NCBI RefSeq assembly: GCF_001610875.1
Contig: NZ_CP011272.1
Coordinates: 6,057,988 to 6,121,987, forward strand
DNA from: Pirellula sp. SH-Sr6A
GTDB lineage: Bacteria > Planctomycetota > Planctomycetia > Pirellulales > Pirellulaceae
Length of the DNA stretch: 64,000 nt
Reading direction: 5' to 3'
In this document: one piece after another, positions 46,366-56,574 of the stretch
Numbering within the stretch: the stretch's first letter is position 1
Layout of the letters: every line of letters begins with the position of its first letter
Position numbers and translations under genes: made by a program
Notes under the pieces: model-generated
What the model was told of the DNA's origin: nothing
Databases searched by the model: none
What the model saw: only the letters and a program-made list of their open reading frames with translations

Positions 46366-46920
46366 ATGCGACCCATTCGGTATTCGATCAACATTACCTT
46401 GGATGGCTGCTGCGATCACCGTGCGGGAATCAACGACGAAGAATTACACCGGTTTTATGCCGGCTACCTTGCCCAATTCGATGCATTGCTTTTCGGTCGA
46501 GTCACCTATGAAATGATGGAATCTGCGTGGCGTCCCTCTGCCACGGGAGAGTTTCCGGACTGGATGGCCGACTGGATGGTACCTTTCGCACGCTCCATTG
46601 ATGTAGCAAAGAAGTATGTCGTGTCGAGCAAACTGCAGCAGGTAGATTGGAACGCAGAACTCTTGCAGGGTGATCTGCGAACCGCTCTGGAGCAGCTCAA
46701 ACAAGGAACGGGCAGCGGAATTCTTTTAGGAGGTGTCACCCTTGCGCTCGCGATCGCGAACCTTGGTCTAATCGATGAATACCAATTCGTGATTCACCCC
46801 AGGGTTGCGGGTCATGGTCCAACTCTATTCGAAGGACTTTCCAAGTATGTTGATTTGAAACTGGAGGGCCGACAGGAATTCAAGTCAGGTGTGGTCGCCA
46901 TGCGGTATGTTCCCAAATAG
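46366..46920 (+). CDS. Dihydrofolate reductase family protein (RibD C-terminal-like)
   Basis: 184 residues with the RibD_C/DHFR-like fold: YSINITLDGCCDHRAG at the N-terminus, DALLFGRVTYEMMESAW, VVSSKLQQVDW and GSGILLGGVTLALAIANLGLIDEY near the end. It is a predicted NADPH-dependent reductase similar to YyaP/YwjB-type proteins; the substrate is unknown. It is monocistronic. Confidence 0.88.
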   Translation: MRPIRYSINITLDGCCDHRAGINDEELHRFYAGYLAQFDALLFGRVTYEMMESAWRPSATGEFPDWMADWMVPFARSIDVAKKYVVSSKLQQVDWNAELLQGDLRTALEQLKQGTGSGILLGGVTLALAIANLGLIDEYQFVIHPRVAGHGPTLFEGLSKYVDLKLEGRQEFKSGVVAMRYVPK

Positions 46921-47384
46921 CCAATCGCACTCCGCACCAGCATTTCCTTCGTCCAGGTCCTCCGTTTCTTTCTCTTGCACTTGCTCCGACTCGCAAGAAC
47001 ACGGTTGAACGATCCAATCTAAGACACCAACAGCTCAAAGACTATCAGCTTGCAATGGTTTCTACGGTCCAAGACCGTTGCGGAGGGGTATTCGAGCAAT
47101 GGAAAGCTGGGCGGGCGAACGACGAAAGCCCAGACTTGGATGAGATGACCCATTGCCTTGCCCCTCTCTCGCCCCCGTGGATTTCTCACTCATGCAATTG
47201 CCATTTGATATACTCAGTTCATTCACTGCACTTATTTGCCAAAAGAGACGTCAAATCCATTCACCATACCCGGATCCGGTCCTGCGCAATCCGCTGCACC
47301 CAAGTCGGCGGATAAGGCGGTTCCAGAAAACACTATCAACGAGACCCGAATGGGTTGACGACTGCATTTGTCGCTGGGTGTTCG
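46921..47384. other. Intergenic, no gene seen
   Basis: 460 bases. Frames here have no motif. No attC-like structure was found upstream of the following membrane-protein gene. Confidence 0.45.
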
Positions 47385-47948
47385 ATGAGTGACGCCACGC
47401 GAACAACTCGGAATCGCCGATTGCCAAGCGTCCGGCATGCCATCTGCTTGTGTGCGACCATCGTCATTTGCTCCGTTCTTGCAACGTGGCGTAGCTATAC
47501 GCATAGCGACTCACTGACCTGGATTGACGTGACAGTTTGCACAGACGAAGGGCTGTTGTCGCTGCAGATCCCGCTCGTGCGACTGGCCCCGAGTGAGAAG
47601 CCGTCTACACAATGGACGACCTACGTGCGTGGCAAAAACATGTGGGAGACCGGAGACGGTGGTGGAAAAGCGACGCTAAAGAACTGGATGTCGATGCTCG
47701 ATAGAGTGGGTTGTGAAGGTGCAACGGTCGCTGGCTTCGGCTACTGGAAGGGTGCTTGGCAGTCCAGTTCACGGCCAGGACCGTTCCTTGTCATGTTCAT
47801 TCCGGTTTGGGTTGCGATAGCCACCACGTTCGCGCTCGTTTCGACAGCGTACTGGTGTCGAATTCAATTCACACTGGCAAACATGCTGTTGGGGACAACA
47901 GTCGTTGCAGGCCTGCACTGGCTGCTATTGCTGCGTGCGTCGGTTTAA
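47385..47948 (+). CDS. Membrane protein, hypothetical
   Basis: 187 residues from ATG 47385. One N-terminal helix (AICLCATIVICSVLATW), an extracellular-type domain of about 90 residues and two C-terminal helices, the last reading FTLANMLLGTTVVAGLHWLLLL, a form of the planctomycete FSLRTLL membrane motif. TTG 47355 could extend it by ten residues. No function is known. Confidence 0.65.
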   Translation: MSDATRTTRNRRLPSVRHAICLCATIVICSVLATWRSYTHSDSLTWIDVTVCTDEGLLSLQIPLVRLAPSEKPSTQWTTYVRGKNMWETGDGGGKATLKNWMSMLDRVGCEGATVAGFGYWKGAWQSSSRPGPFLVMFIPVWVAIATTFALVSTAYWCRIQFTLANMLLGTTVVAGLHWLLLLRASV

Positions 47949-48547
47949 GTAGGACAGAAACTCGGTGTAACGATGCCCACTACCGTGCCCCCTCCCGATT
48001 CCATCGAGTGCGTGCACTCTCGCCCTTGTCGTTTAGTATACAGTCTTCTCAAGCCCCCATCTCGCAATTGGGAGATTGATCCCCATATACCAACACATAA
48101 GCCGGCAAGACTGTTGCGTTTCGTGACGCTGCTTTCCAAGATTCACTGGAGTCCGTTGCCACTGCGATTCAGACTTTTTACCGTGAACGTGAAGCAAGAA
48201 ACGCCTTGCCGAGTTTACGCGAATAATGAAAACACGCGGAGTTGGCAAGGATGTTTGTTCCACCCCCACCCTTCCCACATCATTAGGTACTTACACTGTC
48301 GTAATCGTCATCTGGTATACTGATATTTTCAAGTATCCTATCTCAAACGTGGGACTTGAAACCCATCAACCAACACCCGCGCCGGCTATACACAAGATTG
48401 CGCATGTCAAGCCATCGCGAGACCGATTTGAATTGCGATCAGTTATCCGTTAGTTCTTGATGTTTACGTTTATACTGCCTAACACACTCCAACCAAATGG
48501 CTGTTCTCTACGCCAGGCCCAATGAAACGGCCACGGCGCTGGCGGCT
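47949..48547. other. Intergenic, no gene seen
   Basis: 600 bases before the degraded IS1182-like element. Only short overlapping frames with no recognised motif. Confidence 0.5.
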
Positions 48548-50042
48548 TAGCAGCCCGTTGAAGATATCGCAATTTCGAGTGACTTGTTCGTTTGTCGAAG
48601 CGCGCGTTCCCAATTTTGCAATCGACTCTTCATATGTTGGAAGTGGCGATCTGAAGCACCAGGAACGATTTTGAATACCTCCATGAGCTCTTGGAAGGCC
48701 GTGTAATAACAAAAGCCGCCCGCATCATCCCCTGTAAGCCCCTCGATGTGCCGATTCCGAACAGCATGCGCATGACCACCCCCAGATTGCAAGCCGCTGT
48801 CATCAAGAAGTAACGCTTTTGAACCTTCTCGATGCCACGCAATCGACATCGACGTCCTCCTCCGGTCTTCAGCACAAGCGCGAAAGTTCTTTCCACTTTC
48901 TCGCTTTCCAGCCTCTGAAGATTGCGTCCCTTATTCCCTTTCTTTATTCGTCGGTTCGCCTGAACCGTTTTGCGTTCCTTGCGAGTGACCTTGCTCCAAT
49001 TGCGTCCGCCAAGCAACTTGGGCTCAGGGATGTACGTTCGGTAGTTCGTGTGTTCGTCCAACTCATTCAATGTGTTGGGCGCATGGTAGCCTTTGTCCGC
49101 GGCAACATCGCGAATCTCGGTTGCGCTGACAGCAGCTTCCAGGTGACTTTGGGCCTTGTGAAGGCTCTCCTCCAGCGATTGCGTGTCTGGCGTATCGGCC
49201 GGAGTGATCTCCGCGCCGACGATCATTCCCGAATCGAATACGACTGCATGCTCAGCTCTATATGCCAAGAGGGTTGTTCCATCTTTCATCCTTGCGATTT
49301 TGGCTTCTGGATCGAGTCCGCGTACTCAATCGTGGTGGATACTTTTTTCTTCGGCGTTTCCTATCGAATCGCCGGATCACTTCATCCGAAGGCAATTCGT
49401 TGTCCTTCATAACGCCTTCAGCTCGCATCAGACAAATGACATACGATCGCCAGTCTTCGCCGGCATCACGACAAATGATGCCCTTCATAGCAGCATGGGC
49501 TTCGAGCGTCGTCGAGTCGACAGCTACGGTCTTGCCTCCGAGAAGCTTCTTCTCGGAGGCCAACCCCAATACCCATTCGAAAACCGATTCGTGAACCGTG
49601 TCGGGCAAGCGTTCTCGAATAATGGTCAACGAGGAATGATCCGGGGAGTGGTCGGTCAACTTGAGCCCAAGGAACTGACGAATCGACAAACTGATCGGCG
49701 CATCGCCAAGCAATTCCATGCTGCGATTGGATCCCCTCGAAGTAGCCTACCAAGAGCATGCGGTAGTAAACTGCGGGTGGAATACGGGGTCGACCGTGAG
49801 ATTGGTTGTAGTACGGACCGCAGAGCTTCTCGATCCAGGGATCGAAGCCAGCTTCATCGAGAAGTCGATTTAGCTTCGCATAGAATACACGCCCGTCCGA
49901 GCGGCCAAGATCTTGGCCTGCAATGAAGAGATCTTGTTGCTGAACCGATTTGCGAGGACCAAAGGCCATGGTGCTCTCCTCCATGGCAATTGCATTGACA
50001 GCTATAAGGTAGCGAGAATCAGCACTTTTCCACTGGCTGCTA
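48548..50042 (-). mobile_element. IS1182-like insertion sequence, degraded second copy
   Basis: Terminal repeats TAGCAGCCCGTTGAAG at 48548 and the reverse complement of TAGCAGCC ending at 50042 bound a 1495-bp element related to 16092-17589, but in the opposite orientation. Confidence 0.85.
48630..49984 (-). pseudogene. IS1182 transposase, frameshifted
   Basis: The protein is spread over three frames: MEESTMAFGPRKSVQQQ to about HGIAWRCAD (from 49984), then SIRQFLGLKLTDHS through AVDSTTLEAHAAM (about 49690-49330), then DGTTLLAYRAEHAVVF through VAADKGYHAP to VGFGT-like end (from about 49290). Two frameshifts near 49700 and 49310 explain the breaks. All DDE regions are still readable, so decay is recent. 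It is clearly diverged from the intact copy. Confidence 0.9.
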
Positions 50043-50064
50043 GGATAGTCGATGATACTCTAGG

Positions 50065-51465
50065 TCAGTCTCTGCATCCAACTTCGATAAGCAACATGGA
50101 CACATCGTCCAGAGGGCCCTTCGGTTGGCACCATTGCTCGACGACACTCTTCATGTGGGCTACCTGCTCTTGCACCGATGAACTCCGACTCGCTTGGAGC
50201 GCGTTGAGCATCTTCTGATCCGTAAACTGATCGAGGTTCGCATCCATCGCTTCAGGTACTCCGTCGGAGTATAAAAAGAGTCGATCACCTGACTCCAACT
50301 CAATCGTATACTCATCAAACGTGGCATCTTCTACCCATCCAACCGCTAACCCTTCACCGGGCAAGAGCCTCGGCGATTGCCCCGATGGAACATGCACCGG
50401 CTGCGGATGACCTCCGCATGAATAGCGAAAAATATTGGTGCGAAGATCAAGCAACCCATACAAAATCGTGAAATGCAGTCCTCCCTGACTGTCCATCGGA
50501 AATCGACGATTCAATTCCTCAATAACCGTCGCCGGAGGTGTTACTACCTTCCGACCAGTTAACGGATCGAATCGGACTAGAAGCGATGTCGCAGATGCGG
50601 TCGGCGTTAAAACCCTACCAATCGCAACCGCTAACAACGCGGAAGCTGCCCCATGTCCACACACATCAACAACGTACAATCCCAATGTATTCTCGTCGAG
50701 CTTCGCAAAATTCAGAAAATCGCCCGCCAACTCTTCGCACGGAGTATAGTCCCAAGCAACTTGAATACCCGACACGGCTAGCGGTTCGTTGGGAAGCAAC
50801 GATTGCTGCATCCTCGCAGCGGCTCGCAAATCTCTCTGCATGCGACCGTTGAGATCGTTGAGTTGCCCGTTGAGTGCCGCCAGCTCATAATTCCATGCGG
50901 ACAACTTCTCCTTGGCCAAAACAAGGTGTTCATTGCTGCGGTGCAACTCCTTGTTTTTCTCCACCGCGTTCTCAAACACGGATACCAGAAGATTCAGAGT
51001 CTGCTGCCTACCTGCACGCACTTCGTAGATCTGACCTCCGAGAGCGACCGGAGTCGAAGCCGCTCCCTCTTCTTCGTACTCTTGAACAGGTTGGGATCGC
51101 AGATCTTCGATCCTTGTGATCAAGAACTGAACATCATAGGGTTTGGTAATGTAATTGTCGGCGCCCGCTGCAAGCCCCCGGATGATGTCCTCTGCGTCAC
51201 TGAGAGTCGACAACAGAATCACGGGTATGTGTCTTAGCTCTTTGCACTTCTTGATCTCGCTGCACAACTCATATCCATTCATCTTGGGCATTTCAATATC
51301 CGAGACAACGACCACTGGTTTGAGCGTCTGCACTAATTGGAGAGCAATCACTCCGTTCTCGCCGATATGCGCTTCGTAGCCTGCTGCATTCAGTCGCTGT
51401 TGCAGAATTCTGCCCTGAACGCGACTATCTTCCGCAATAACAATGATGGGGAGGGGCGAATTCAT
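50065..51465 (-). CDS. Response regulator with PP2C (RsbU/SpoIIE-type) phosphatase
   Basis: 466 residues: receiver domain (phospho-Asp in VVVSDIEMPKMNG, Lys in YITKPYD), a coiled linker (ENAVEKNKELHRSNEHLVLA) and a PP2C-type Ser phosphatase (QQSLLPNEP, EELAGDFLNF, GLYVVDVCGHGAASALLA, LFLYSDGVPEAMD). Such proteins dephosphorylate anti-sigma antagonists or similar partners. It is the last gene of the chemotaxis operon, 55 bases after cheB, which suggests an output beyond the flagellar motor; no STAS or anti-sigma gene is visible in the window. Confidence 0.92.
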   Translation of the reverse strand: MNSPLPIIVIAEDSRVQGRILQQRLNAAGYEAHIGENGVIALQLVQTLKPVVVVSDIEMPKMNGYELCSEIKKCKELRHIPVILLSTLSDAEDIIRGLAAGADNYITKPYDVQFLITRIEDLRSQPVQEYEEEGAASTPVALGGQIYEVRAGRQQTLNLLVSVFENAVEKNKELHRSNEHLVLAKEKLSAWNYELAALNGQLNDLNGRMQRDLRAAARMQQSLLPNEPLAVSGIQVAWDYTPCEELAGDFLNFAKLDENTLGLYVVDVCGHGAASALLAVAIGRVLTPTASATSLLVRFDPLTGRKVVTPPATVIEELNRRFPMDSQGGLHFTILYGLLDLRTNIFRYSCGGHPQPVHVPSGQSPRLLPGEGLAVGWVEDATFDEYTIELESGDRLFLYSDGVPEAMDANLDQFTDQKMLNALQASRSSSVQEQVAHMKSVVEQWCQPKGPLDDVSMLLIEVGCRD

Positions 51466-51520
51466 GCTGCAACAATTCTCAAAGGGTGACAGTATTGGAA
51501 AGGGTGAACTCTAGGGAACG

Positions 51521-52666
51521 TTAGCATCGAGATTTCTCTACGAATCGAATAATCCATGACGCCATCTTCTCTAACGGAATTACGCGATCGGCCAATTGCT
51601 CTTCGACAATGACTTTGGGCATTCCGTACACCGTGCATCCTTCAGGATGCTGTGCAAAGACAGTTCCACCCGACTCCTTGACATTTCTACATCCGGCGGT
51701 TCCATCGCGTCCCATGCCCGTTAATATCACTCCAAGCAAATTCCCCCTGTAGAAATTGCAAGCTGATCGAAGCGTGTAGTCGACAGCTGGTCGGCAATTG
51801 TGCTCGTGCGCTTCGTTCGAGGTGCGAATGACTGGCTTTCCCATGACAGTCTCAATCCCCATATGTAACCCTCCTGGTGCAATATATACTTGATTGGGTT
51901 CAACACGCATTCCATCAACAGCCTCAAGGACAGGCAATGTACTTGCCTCGCTCAATCTCAAGGCCAGGGACTGTGTGTACTTGGGAGGCATATGCTGGAC
52001 GACGAAAACGGGAACACCAAGATCGCTTGGAAGTTTGGGAATCAACTCTCGCAATGCCATAGGCCCTCCGGTAGATGTACCGATCACCACCGCGTCGATT
52101 CGATTAGGCTGTTGCGCCGCTTCAACCGAACTCGTGATCGCACCGCTTCCAGCATTCGTTTCCAGTGATTCCAGCGTTTGAGGAACGTCTACGTTCGACG
52201 CTTTCGCTTTATCCCATGTAGCCACAGGTGTGTTGCTACGACGGGCCGGCATCGAAGTCTTTCGACTCTGCTGGAAAGCCACAATCTTCTCGTTAAGCAG
52301 ATTGTGAAGCTCCTGGCGGCTGGCGGTTGCGTCCGAAGAATTCGGCTTGTGTATGAAATCAAAAGCGCCTGCAAGCAATGCATCTGTTGTAACTTGCGTC
52401 CCTTGAGCCGTTAAACTGCTCAGCATAATCGCTTTGACTGGCATGCGACGACGCCGAATCTCTTTTAAAAGCTCAAGCCCATTCATATCCGGCATTTGAA
52501 CATCGAGAGTTAAAAGATCTGGTTGCAGATCGGGGATCTTCGCCAGAGCTTCGCGTCCCGTCTTCGCTTGGCCGACAATCTCGACATCCTCCAAACTTCG
52601 AAGAACATTTTTCACAAGTTGTTGATAGAGACTCGAGTCATCGACAATCATGATTTTGGTTGTCAT
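51521..52666 (-). CDS. cheB: Chemotaxis protein-glutamate methylesterase CheB
   Basis: 381 residues: receiver (Asp55 in LTLDVQMPD), linker, and methylesterase domain with IGTSTGGP (nucleophile Ser), VQHMPPKYTQSLALRL (His) and GMGRDGTAG (Asp). It removes methyl groups from receptors and deamidates glutamines. It starts two bases after cheY ends. Confidence 0.95.
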   Translation of the reverse strand: MTTKIMIVDDSSLYQQLVKNVLRSLEDVEIVGQAKTGREALAKIPDLQPDLLTLDVQMPDMNGLELLKEIRRRRMPVKAIMLSSLTAQGTQVTTDALLAGAFDFIHKPNSSDATASRQELHNLLNEKIVAFQQSRKTSMPARRSNTPVATWDKAKASNVDVPQTLESLETNAGSGAITSSVEAAQQPNRIDAVVIGTSTGGPMALRELIPKLPSDLGVPVFVVQHMPPKYTQSLALRLSEASTLPVLEAVDGMRVEPNQVYIAPGGLHMGIETVMGKPVIRTSNEAHEHNCRPAVDYTLRSACNFYRGNLLGVILTGMGRDGTAGCRNVKESGGTVFAQHPEGCTVYGMPKVIVEEQLADRVIPLEKMASWIIRFVEKSRC

Positions 52667-52668
52667 GG

Positions 52669-53031
52669 CTATCGTCCTTGCTTCTCGAATAGGCTTGCCA
52701 GCTGCTTCTTATCAACAGGTTTGATTAGGAAATCGATCGCTCCCAACCGGATGCATTCGGACAATTTGCTCTGTTGATTTACAGCGCTGATCATGCAGAC
52801 GCGTGCGTTTGTGTCGTCGATGCGAATCGTACGCAATGCTTCTACCCCGTCGGCAATTGGCATGACGATGTCCATGGTGACGAGGTCGGGGCGATGCAGG
52901 CGATAAAGCTCGATCGCTTGAAAACCATCCGCCGCTTCCGCGGCAACCTCCCACCCTGCTTCGATGGCCGCTTCTCGAATGCGCATCCGCATGATCATGG
53001 CATCATCCACAATGAGTACTCGTTTGGTCAT
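52669..53031 (-). CDS. cheY: Chemotaxis response regulator CheY
   Basis: 120 residues, receiver only: Asp9/Asp10, phospho-acceptor Asp54 (VTMDIVMPI), Ser/Thr switch region ISAVN and Lys104 (LIKPVDKK). The start is the Met at 53031; longer upstream frame lies in the cheD gene. Signals from CheA to the output device. Confidence 0.92.
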   Translation of the reverse strand: MTKRVLIVDDAMIMRMRIREAAIEAGWEVAAEAADGFQAIELYRLHRPDLVTMDIVMPIADGVEALRTIRIDDTNARVCMISAVNQQSKLSECIRLGAIDFLIKPVDKKQLASLFEKQGR

Positions 53032-53045
53032 GTTCGCTGGCCCTT

Positions 53046-53540
53046 TCAAAACTGAACCGTCGCATAGCCAACAACATGAATGTGCGCAATCCCCGACTCG
53101 GCGTCGACGACCATGCGACGACCAAAACTCCCACCTAAATGCCTTCCCAGCACAGGTATTTGTTCCTTCGCCAACGACTCCTCGACAGCGAGAATATTCT
53201 GTTCTCCGATGGTCGCAGATGGACTGGCGGTTGTGTAGGAAAACATGTTTGCGCCTCCTGCAATTTTTGCCGTCAAGAAAAGCTTGGAGCCGCAAGCAAG
53301 TTTGTTCATCCGTCGAATCATCTCTGGAATCGCAGTGTCTGCATACTTCCCAGGCGAGTCGCTTGTGCCCATCGAACAAGGCATGACGACATGGGCCAAC
53401 CCAATCAACTTTAGTTTCTTATCGAACAAAGCAATGCCCACACATGATCCCAAGAGGGTCCTCAGTTTGCCTTGAGTTTGCAAGACTCCGATCTGAGCCA
53501 TCTTGATGAATTTCCCTTCCGAATCCGGTACGTTGCTCAA
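53046..53540 (-). CDS. cheD: Chemoreceptor glutamine deamidase CheD
   Basis: 164 residues with the CheD catalytic Cys33 in LLGSCVGIALFD, His50 in GLAHVVMP and the Thr/Gly-rich KIAGGANMF and HLGGSFGRRM blocks. It deamidates receptor glutamines and binds CheC in other species. Its start overlaps the end of the cheC-like gene by 4 bases, matching that partnership. Confidence 0.93.
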   Translation of the reverse strand: MSNVPDSEGKFIKMAQIGVLQTQGKLRTLLGSCVGIALFDKKLKLIGLAHVVMPCSMGTSDSPGKYADTAIPEMIRRMNKLACGSKLFLTAKIAGGANMFSYTTASPSATIGEQNILAVEESLAKEQIPVLGRHLGGSFGRRMVVDAESGIAHIHVVGYATVQF

Positions 53541-54178
53541 TTGGCAATCCTCGCATTCCTTTGGAAAATCACACTGTCGGGGAGGAGCAATAGCTGCAAA
53601 TCGGTTTCATGGCTTTCTACCTCCCACTTGGTCTTAGCGATGACCAAACACTCCAACGTGGAACCTTGGTTTACAAGAATGCTCTCCATAATCGAACCTG
53701 TAAAATCACGGACAAAAACCGGAGGTGCAATTGGCATCCATAAAGTATCGTCTTCAGATGCGATCCACGGACAGGTGAATTCGGCCGCTTGCGATGCGAG
53801 AGCCAGCGAATTCAATAACGAGCATCCGAGGATATTCATCGTTTCCAGCAACGCAGAAATCTCCAACTCACCCCACTCCGCCGAAGGGTGTTCTCGTTGA
53901 AAAAGGATATCGCTGAGTTTCAAACCGCTAGCATCGTCAAAAGTCAGAGCTAACTGGCCGGTAAACCCTCCTGTAAACCGAAGGCAACATGCGCATTGAA
54001 TCTCATCGGCAGGGCCCAAAGACTCGATCGCACTCTCCAACTGGAATAGTTTCACCTGTTCCAAAACCACGTCTACTCGTCGATCCAACCACTTCGAAAA
54101 CGCCGCCGAAGCATCCAAGAAGCCGCGTCGCAGAAATGGGCTCAACAAATCCAATTGTTCGGTAAGATCGGAATTCAT
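53537..54178 (-). CDS. CheC-like phosphatase
   Basis: 213 residues. The helix LEISALLETMNILGCSLLNSL has the CheC/CheX pattern ExxN (Glu-Thr-Met-Asn). A single clear active-site helix is visible, so it is closer to class-III CheC or a CheX monomer than to two-site CheC. It probably dephosphorylates CheY and regulates CheD. It overlaps cheA and cheD by 4 bases each. Confidence 0.75.
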   Translation of the reverse strand: MNSDLTEQLDLLSPFLRRGFLDASAAFSKWLDRRVDVVLEQVKLFQLESAIESLGPADEIQCACCLRFTGGFTGQLALTFDDASGLKLSDILFQREHPSAEWGELEISALLETMNILGCSLLNSLALASQAAEFTCPWIASEDDTLWMPIAPPVFVRDFTGSIMESILVNQGSTLECLVIAKTKWEVESHETDLQLLLLPDSVIFQRNARIAN

Positions 54179-56562
54179 GTGTTCGCCATCGATCGCCGAA
54201 ACGCTTTATCTCGAAGTCGTTGTCGAGCTAGCTCGACACAAGAAGCAACATCGAGCAGCAGGCATACCGACCCATCCCCCAATATACTCGCACCTGCCAG
54301 ACCTCGGATTGGAACAAAATTCTCCTCCAATGATTTCACGACGATGTGTTGCGATCCCTTGAGCTCCCTTACCACCAATCCCATTGATTTGGCTCCTGAG
54401 GTCAATATGAGTACACTTCTGCCCTCTCCGCTTGAGTCAGCTTCCTCCGTGGAGTCTATCACACTCGGATACCCCATCTCATGCCAATCGAAGATGTCCT
54501 CGATGCGAACGAGTGGGAGAAACTCCCCTCGAATCTCGATCGAGTCCCGTCCGTGCACGGTCACAATGTCCCTTTCACGAATAGAAACGATCTCGCGAAC
54601 ATTCTCGATCGGCGCAGCGAAGATCCCTTGCTGAAGCTGAAACAAGAGGCTTCTTATGATTGCCAAGGTGAGTGGTAAACGAATGATAAACCTAGTCCCC
54701 TTGTTCAGCTCGGACGAGACCTCGATCGTTCCATTCAATTCGTGGATTCGGGTTTTTACAATGTCCATCCCGACCCCGCGTCCCGATATGTCTGATACAA
54801 CATCAGCCGTGCTGAAACCGGGAGACCAAATGAACTGCGAGATTTCGTGTTCGGACATGCTCTCGGCTTCCAGTGCTGTGATAAGTCCTCTTTCCATTGC
54901 GCGGTGTTTCACTTTGTCCGTATTGATTCCTCCCCCATCATCGGAAATCGTGATTTGAACTTGGTTTCCGCTGTGTGCTGCCTCCAAGATTAATGTACCA
55001 GCTTCGGGTTTCGATTGTTCGAGACGCACAGCCTCGGGTTCCAATCCATGGTCGATCGCGTTTCGTACCAAGTGAACGAGAGGGTCTCCCAGTTCATCGA
55101 TCATTCGCTTATCAAGCTCGGTCTTTTCACCTCGGATAACGAAATGGACTTTCTTGCCGAGCTCCGATGAGATATCCCGAACGGTCCGTTTGAACCGGCT
55201 GAATAGAGGTCCTATCGGAACCATGCGAGTATCTAGCACACCTCGCTGCAAGCCGTCTGAGATTTGCGAGAACTGATCGATGGCCTCTTTCATCTGCATG
55301 AAACTGCGGCGGCCTTGCTCGAGCGTATGCAACTGGTCTTCGATCGCAGATACAATCGACGGAACCTTCGCTTGACGCTCGCCAAGATCCGATTCGAGCG
55401 AAGAATCTTCGACGTCCGCACATCCACCTGCCTCAATGGTTGCTGGAATCGTCAGGGGAGAGTGTCGCAACAAATCGCACAAGTCGCGCAACTGCGAAAG
55501 CAATCCCGACTTTTTGAATGTCTCATTCATCTGGGAGGCCAGTTGAACGAGACGTGCACGATTGACGACGAGTTCCCCTGCTAAGTTCATCAGTCGGTCG
55601 AGACGTTGGATGTCCACTCGAAGTGTTTCCGTCCCCTTCGTGGACACTTCTTTTGTCCCGTCGACAGACGGCCTCTGCTCCGATCGTTCGCTTGAATCCG
55701 CAACCACCGAAACGACTTCGGGCTCATCTGTTGGTTTTTCGTCCAGCGACTGTAAAGAGACGTGTTGCTGTAAATTTGAAGACTCCTCGGAGACCGACTC
55801 GACAAGATCCAATTCAATGAAATCGACACCGACGATATCCGCGGCCGATTGCAATACATCATCCTCTTGAGTTGATGCCAACCAGACCTGCAAGGTTCTC
55901 AATTCTGCGACTGCACCCAATTCATCGATATCCGGACTTGAGCGATGAATAACCGCCACGTCGCTTAGCCTAGCCAAGATCAACTCTGCTTTGAGTTCGG
56001 GGAGCTCAATCGACTGGTCGAAGTATATCGTAAGCCTCCTGAATCGCCTATCTTGCCGTGACTCGGTAAGCGAGACGACAACTGACTCGTCCTCCGCCGC
56101 TGAGGAATGCAGCCCAACCGTCGATACCTTTGGCTCCGGGAGAGGCGACATAGAATCGAAGCTTGCAAGCTGTTCGATGAGTTCCGGATTACTGACGAGA
56201 GGGCGCCCTTCTCGAACCAATTCGACTGCATTGCGAAGAAAGTCGACACACTTCAAAATCAAATTCATCAGCGTTTTGTCGAGCTTCCGCGATCCAGATC
56301 GAAGATTCTCAAAATGATTTTCGAGATGGTGTGTCAGCAAGGTGATGCTATCGAGACCCATCATGGCCGAAGCACCTTTGATCGAGTGAACCAATCGGAA
56401 CGATTCGGTAAGCTGCTCCGTGCTCTCCGGTTCACTCTCCAGAATCAACAATACCTCTACCAAACTATCGAGCTGCTCGGATGTCTCATCCACGAACATC
56501 TGGATATACTCCGTCATTTCATCGGACGGCATACCGGTAGAGAAGTTAAAGTCGTCACTCAC
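54175..56562 (-). CDS. cheA: Chemotaxis histidine kinase CheA
   Basis: 795 residues: Hpt domain with His59 (LVHSIKGASAMMG), a beta-rich middle part (about 170-260), the P3 dimerisation helices (LMNLAGELVVNRARL), an HATPase (VRNAIDHGLE, GRGVGMDIVKT) and a C-terminal CheW-like domain (LLFQLQQGIFAAPIENVREI). It phosphorylates CheY and CheB. It starts 13 bases after cheR and ends in a 4-base overlap with the cheC-like gene. Confidence 0.95.
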   Translation of the reverse strand: MSDDFNFSTGMPSDEMTEYIQMFVDETSEQLDSLVEVLLILESEPESTEQLTESFRLVHSIKGASAMMGLDSITLLTHHLENHFENLRSGSRKLDKTLMNLILKCVDFLRNAVELVREGRPLVSNPELIEQLASFDSMSPLPEPKVSTVGLHSSAAEDESVVVSLTESRQDRRFRRLTIYFDQSIELPELKAELILARLSDVAVIHRSSPDIDELGAVAELRTLQVWLASTQEDDVLQSAADIVGVDFIELDLVESVSEESSNLQQHVSLQSLDEKPTDEPEVVSVVADSSERSEQRPSVDGTKEVSTKGTETLRVDIQRLDRLMNLAGELVVNRARLVQLASQMNETFKKSGLLSQLRDLCDLLRHSPLTIPATIEAGGCADVEDSSLESDLGERQAKVPSIVSAIEDQLHTLEQGRRSFMQMKEAIDQFSQISDGLQRGVLDTRMVPIGPLFSRFKRTVRDISSELGKKVHFVIRGEKTELDKRMIDELGDPLVHLVRNAIDHGLEPEAVRLEQSKPEAGTLILEAAHSGNQVQITISDDGGGINTDKVKHRAMERGLITALEAESMSEHEISQFIWSPGFSTADVVSDISGRGVGMDIVKTRIHELNGTIEVSSELNKGTRFIIRLPLTLAIIRSLLFQLQQGIFAAPIENVREIVSIRERDIVTVHGRDSIEIRGEFLPLVRIEDIFDWHEMGYPSVIDSTEEADSSGEGRSVLILTSGAKSMGLVVRELKGSQHIVVKSLEENFVPIRGLAGASILGDGSVCLLLDVASCVELARQRLRDKAFRRSMANT

Positions 56563-56574
56563 GATGGAATCAGC

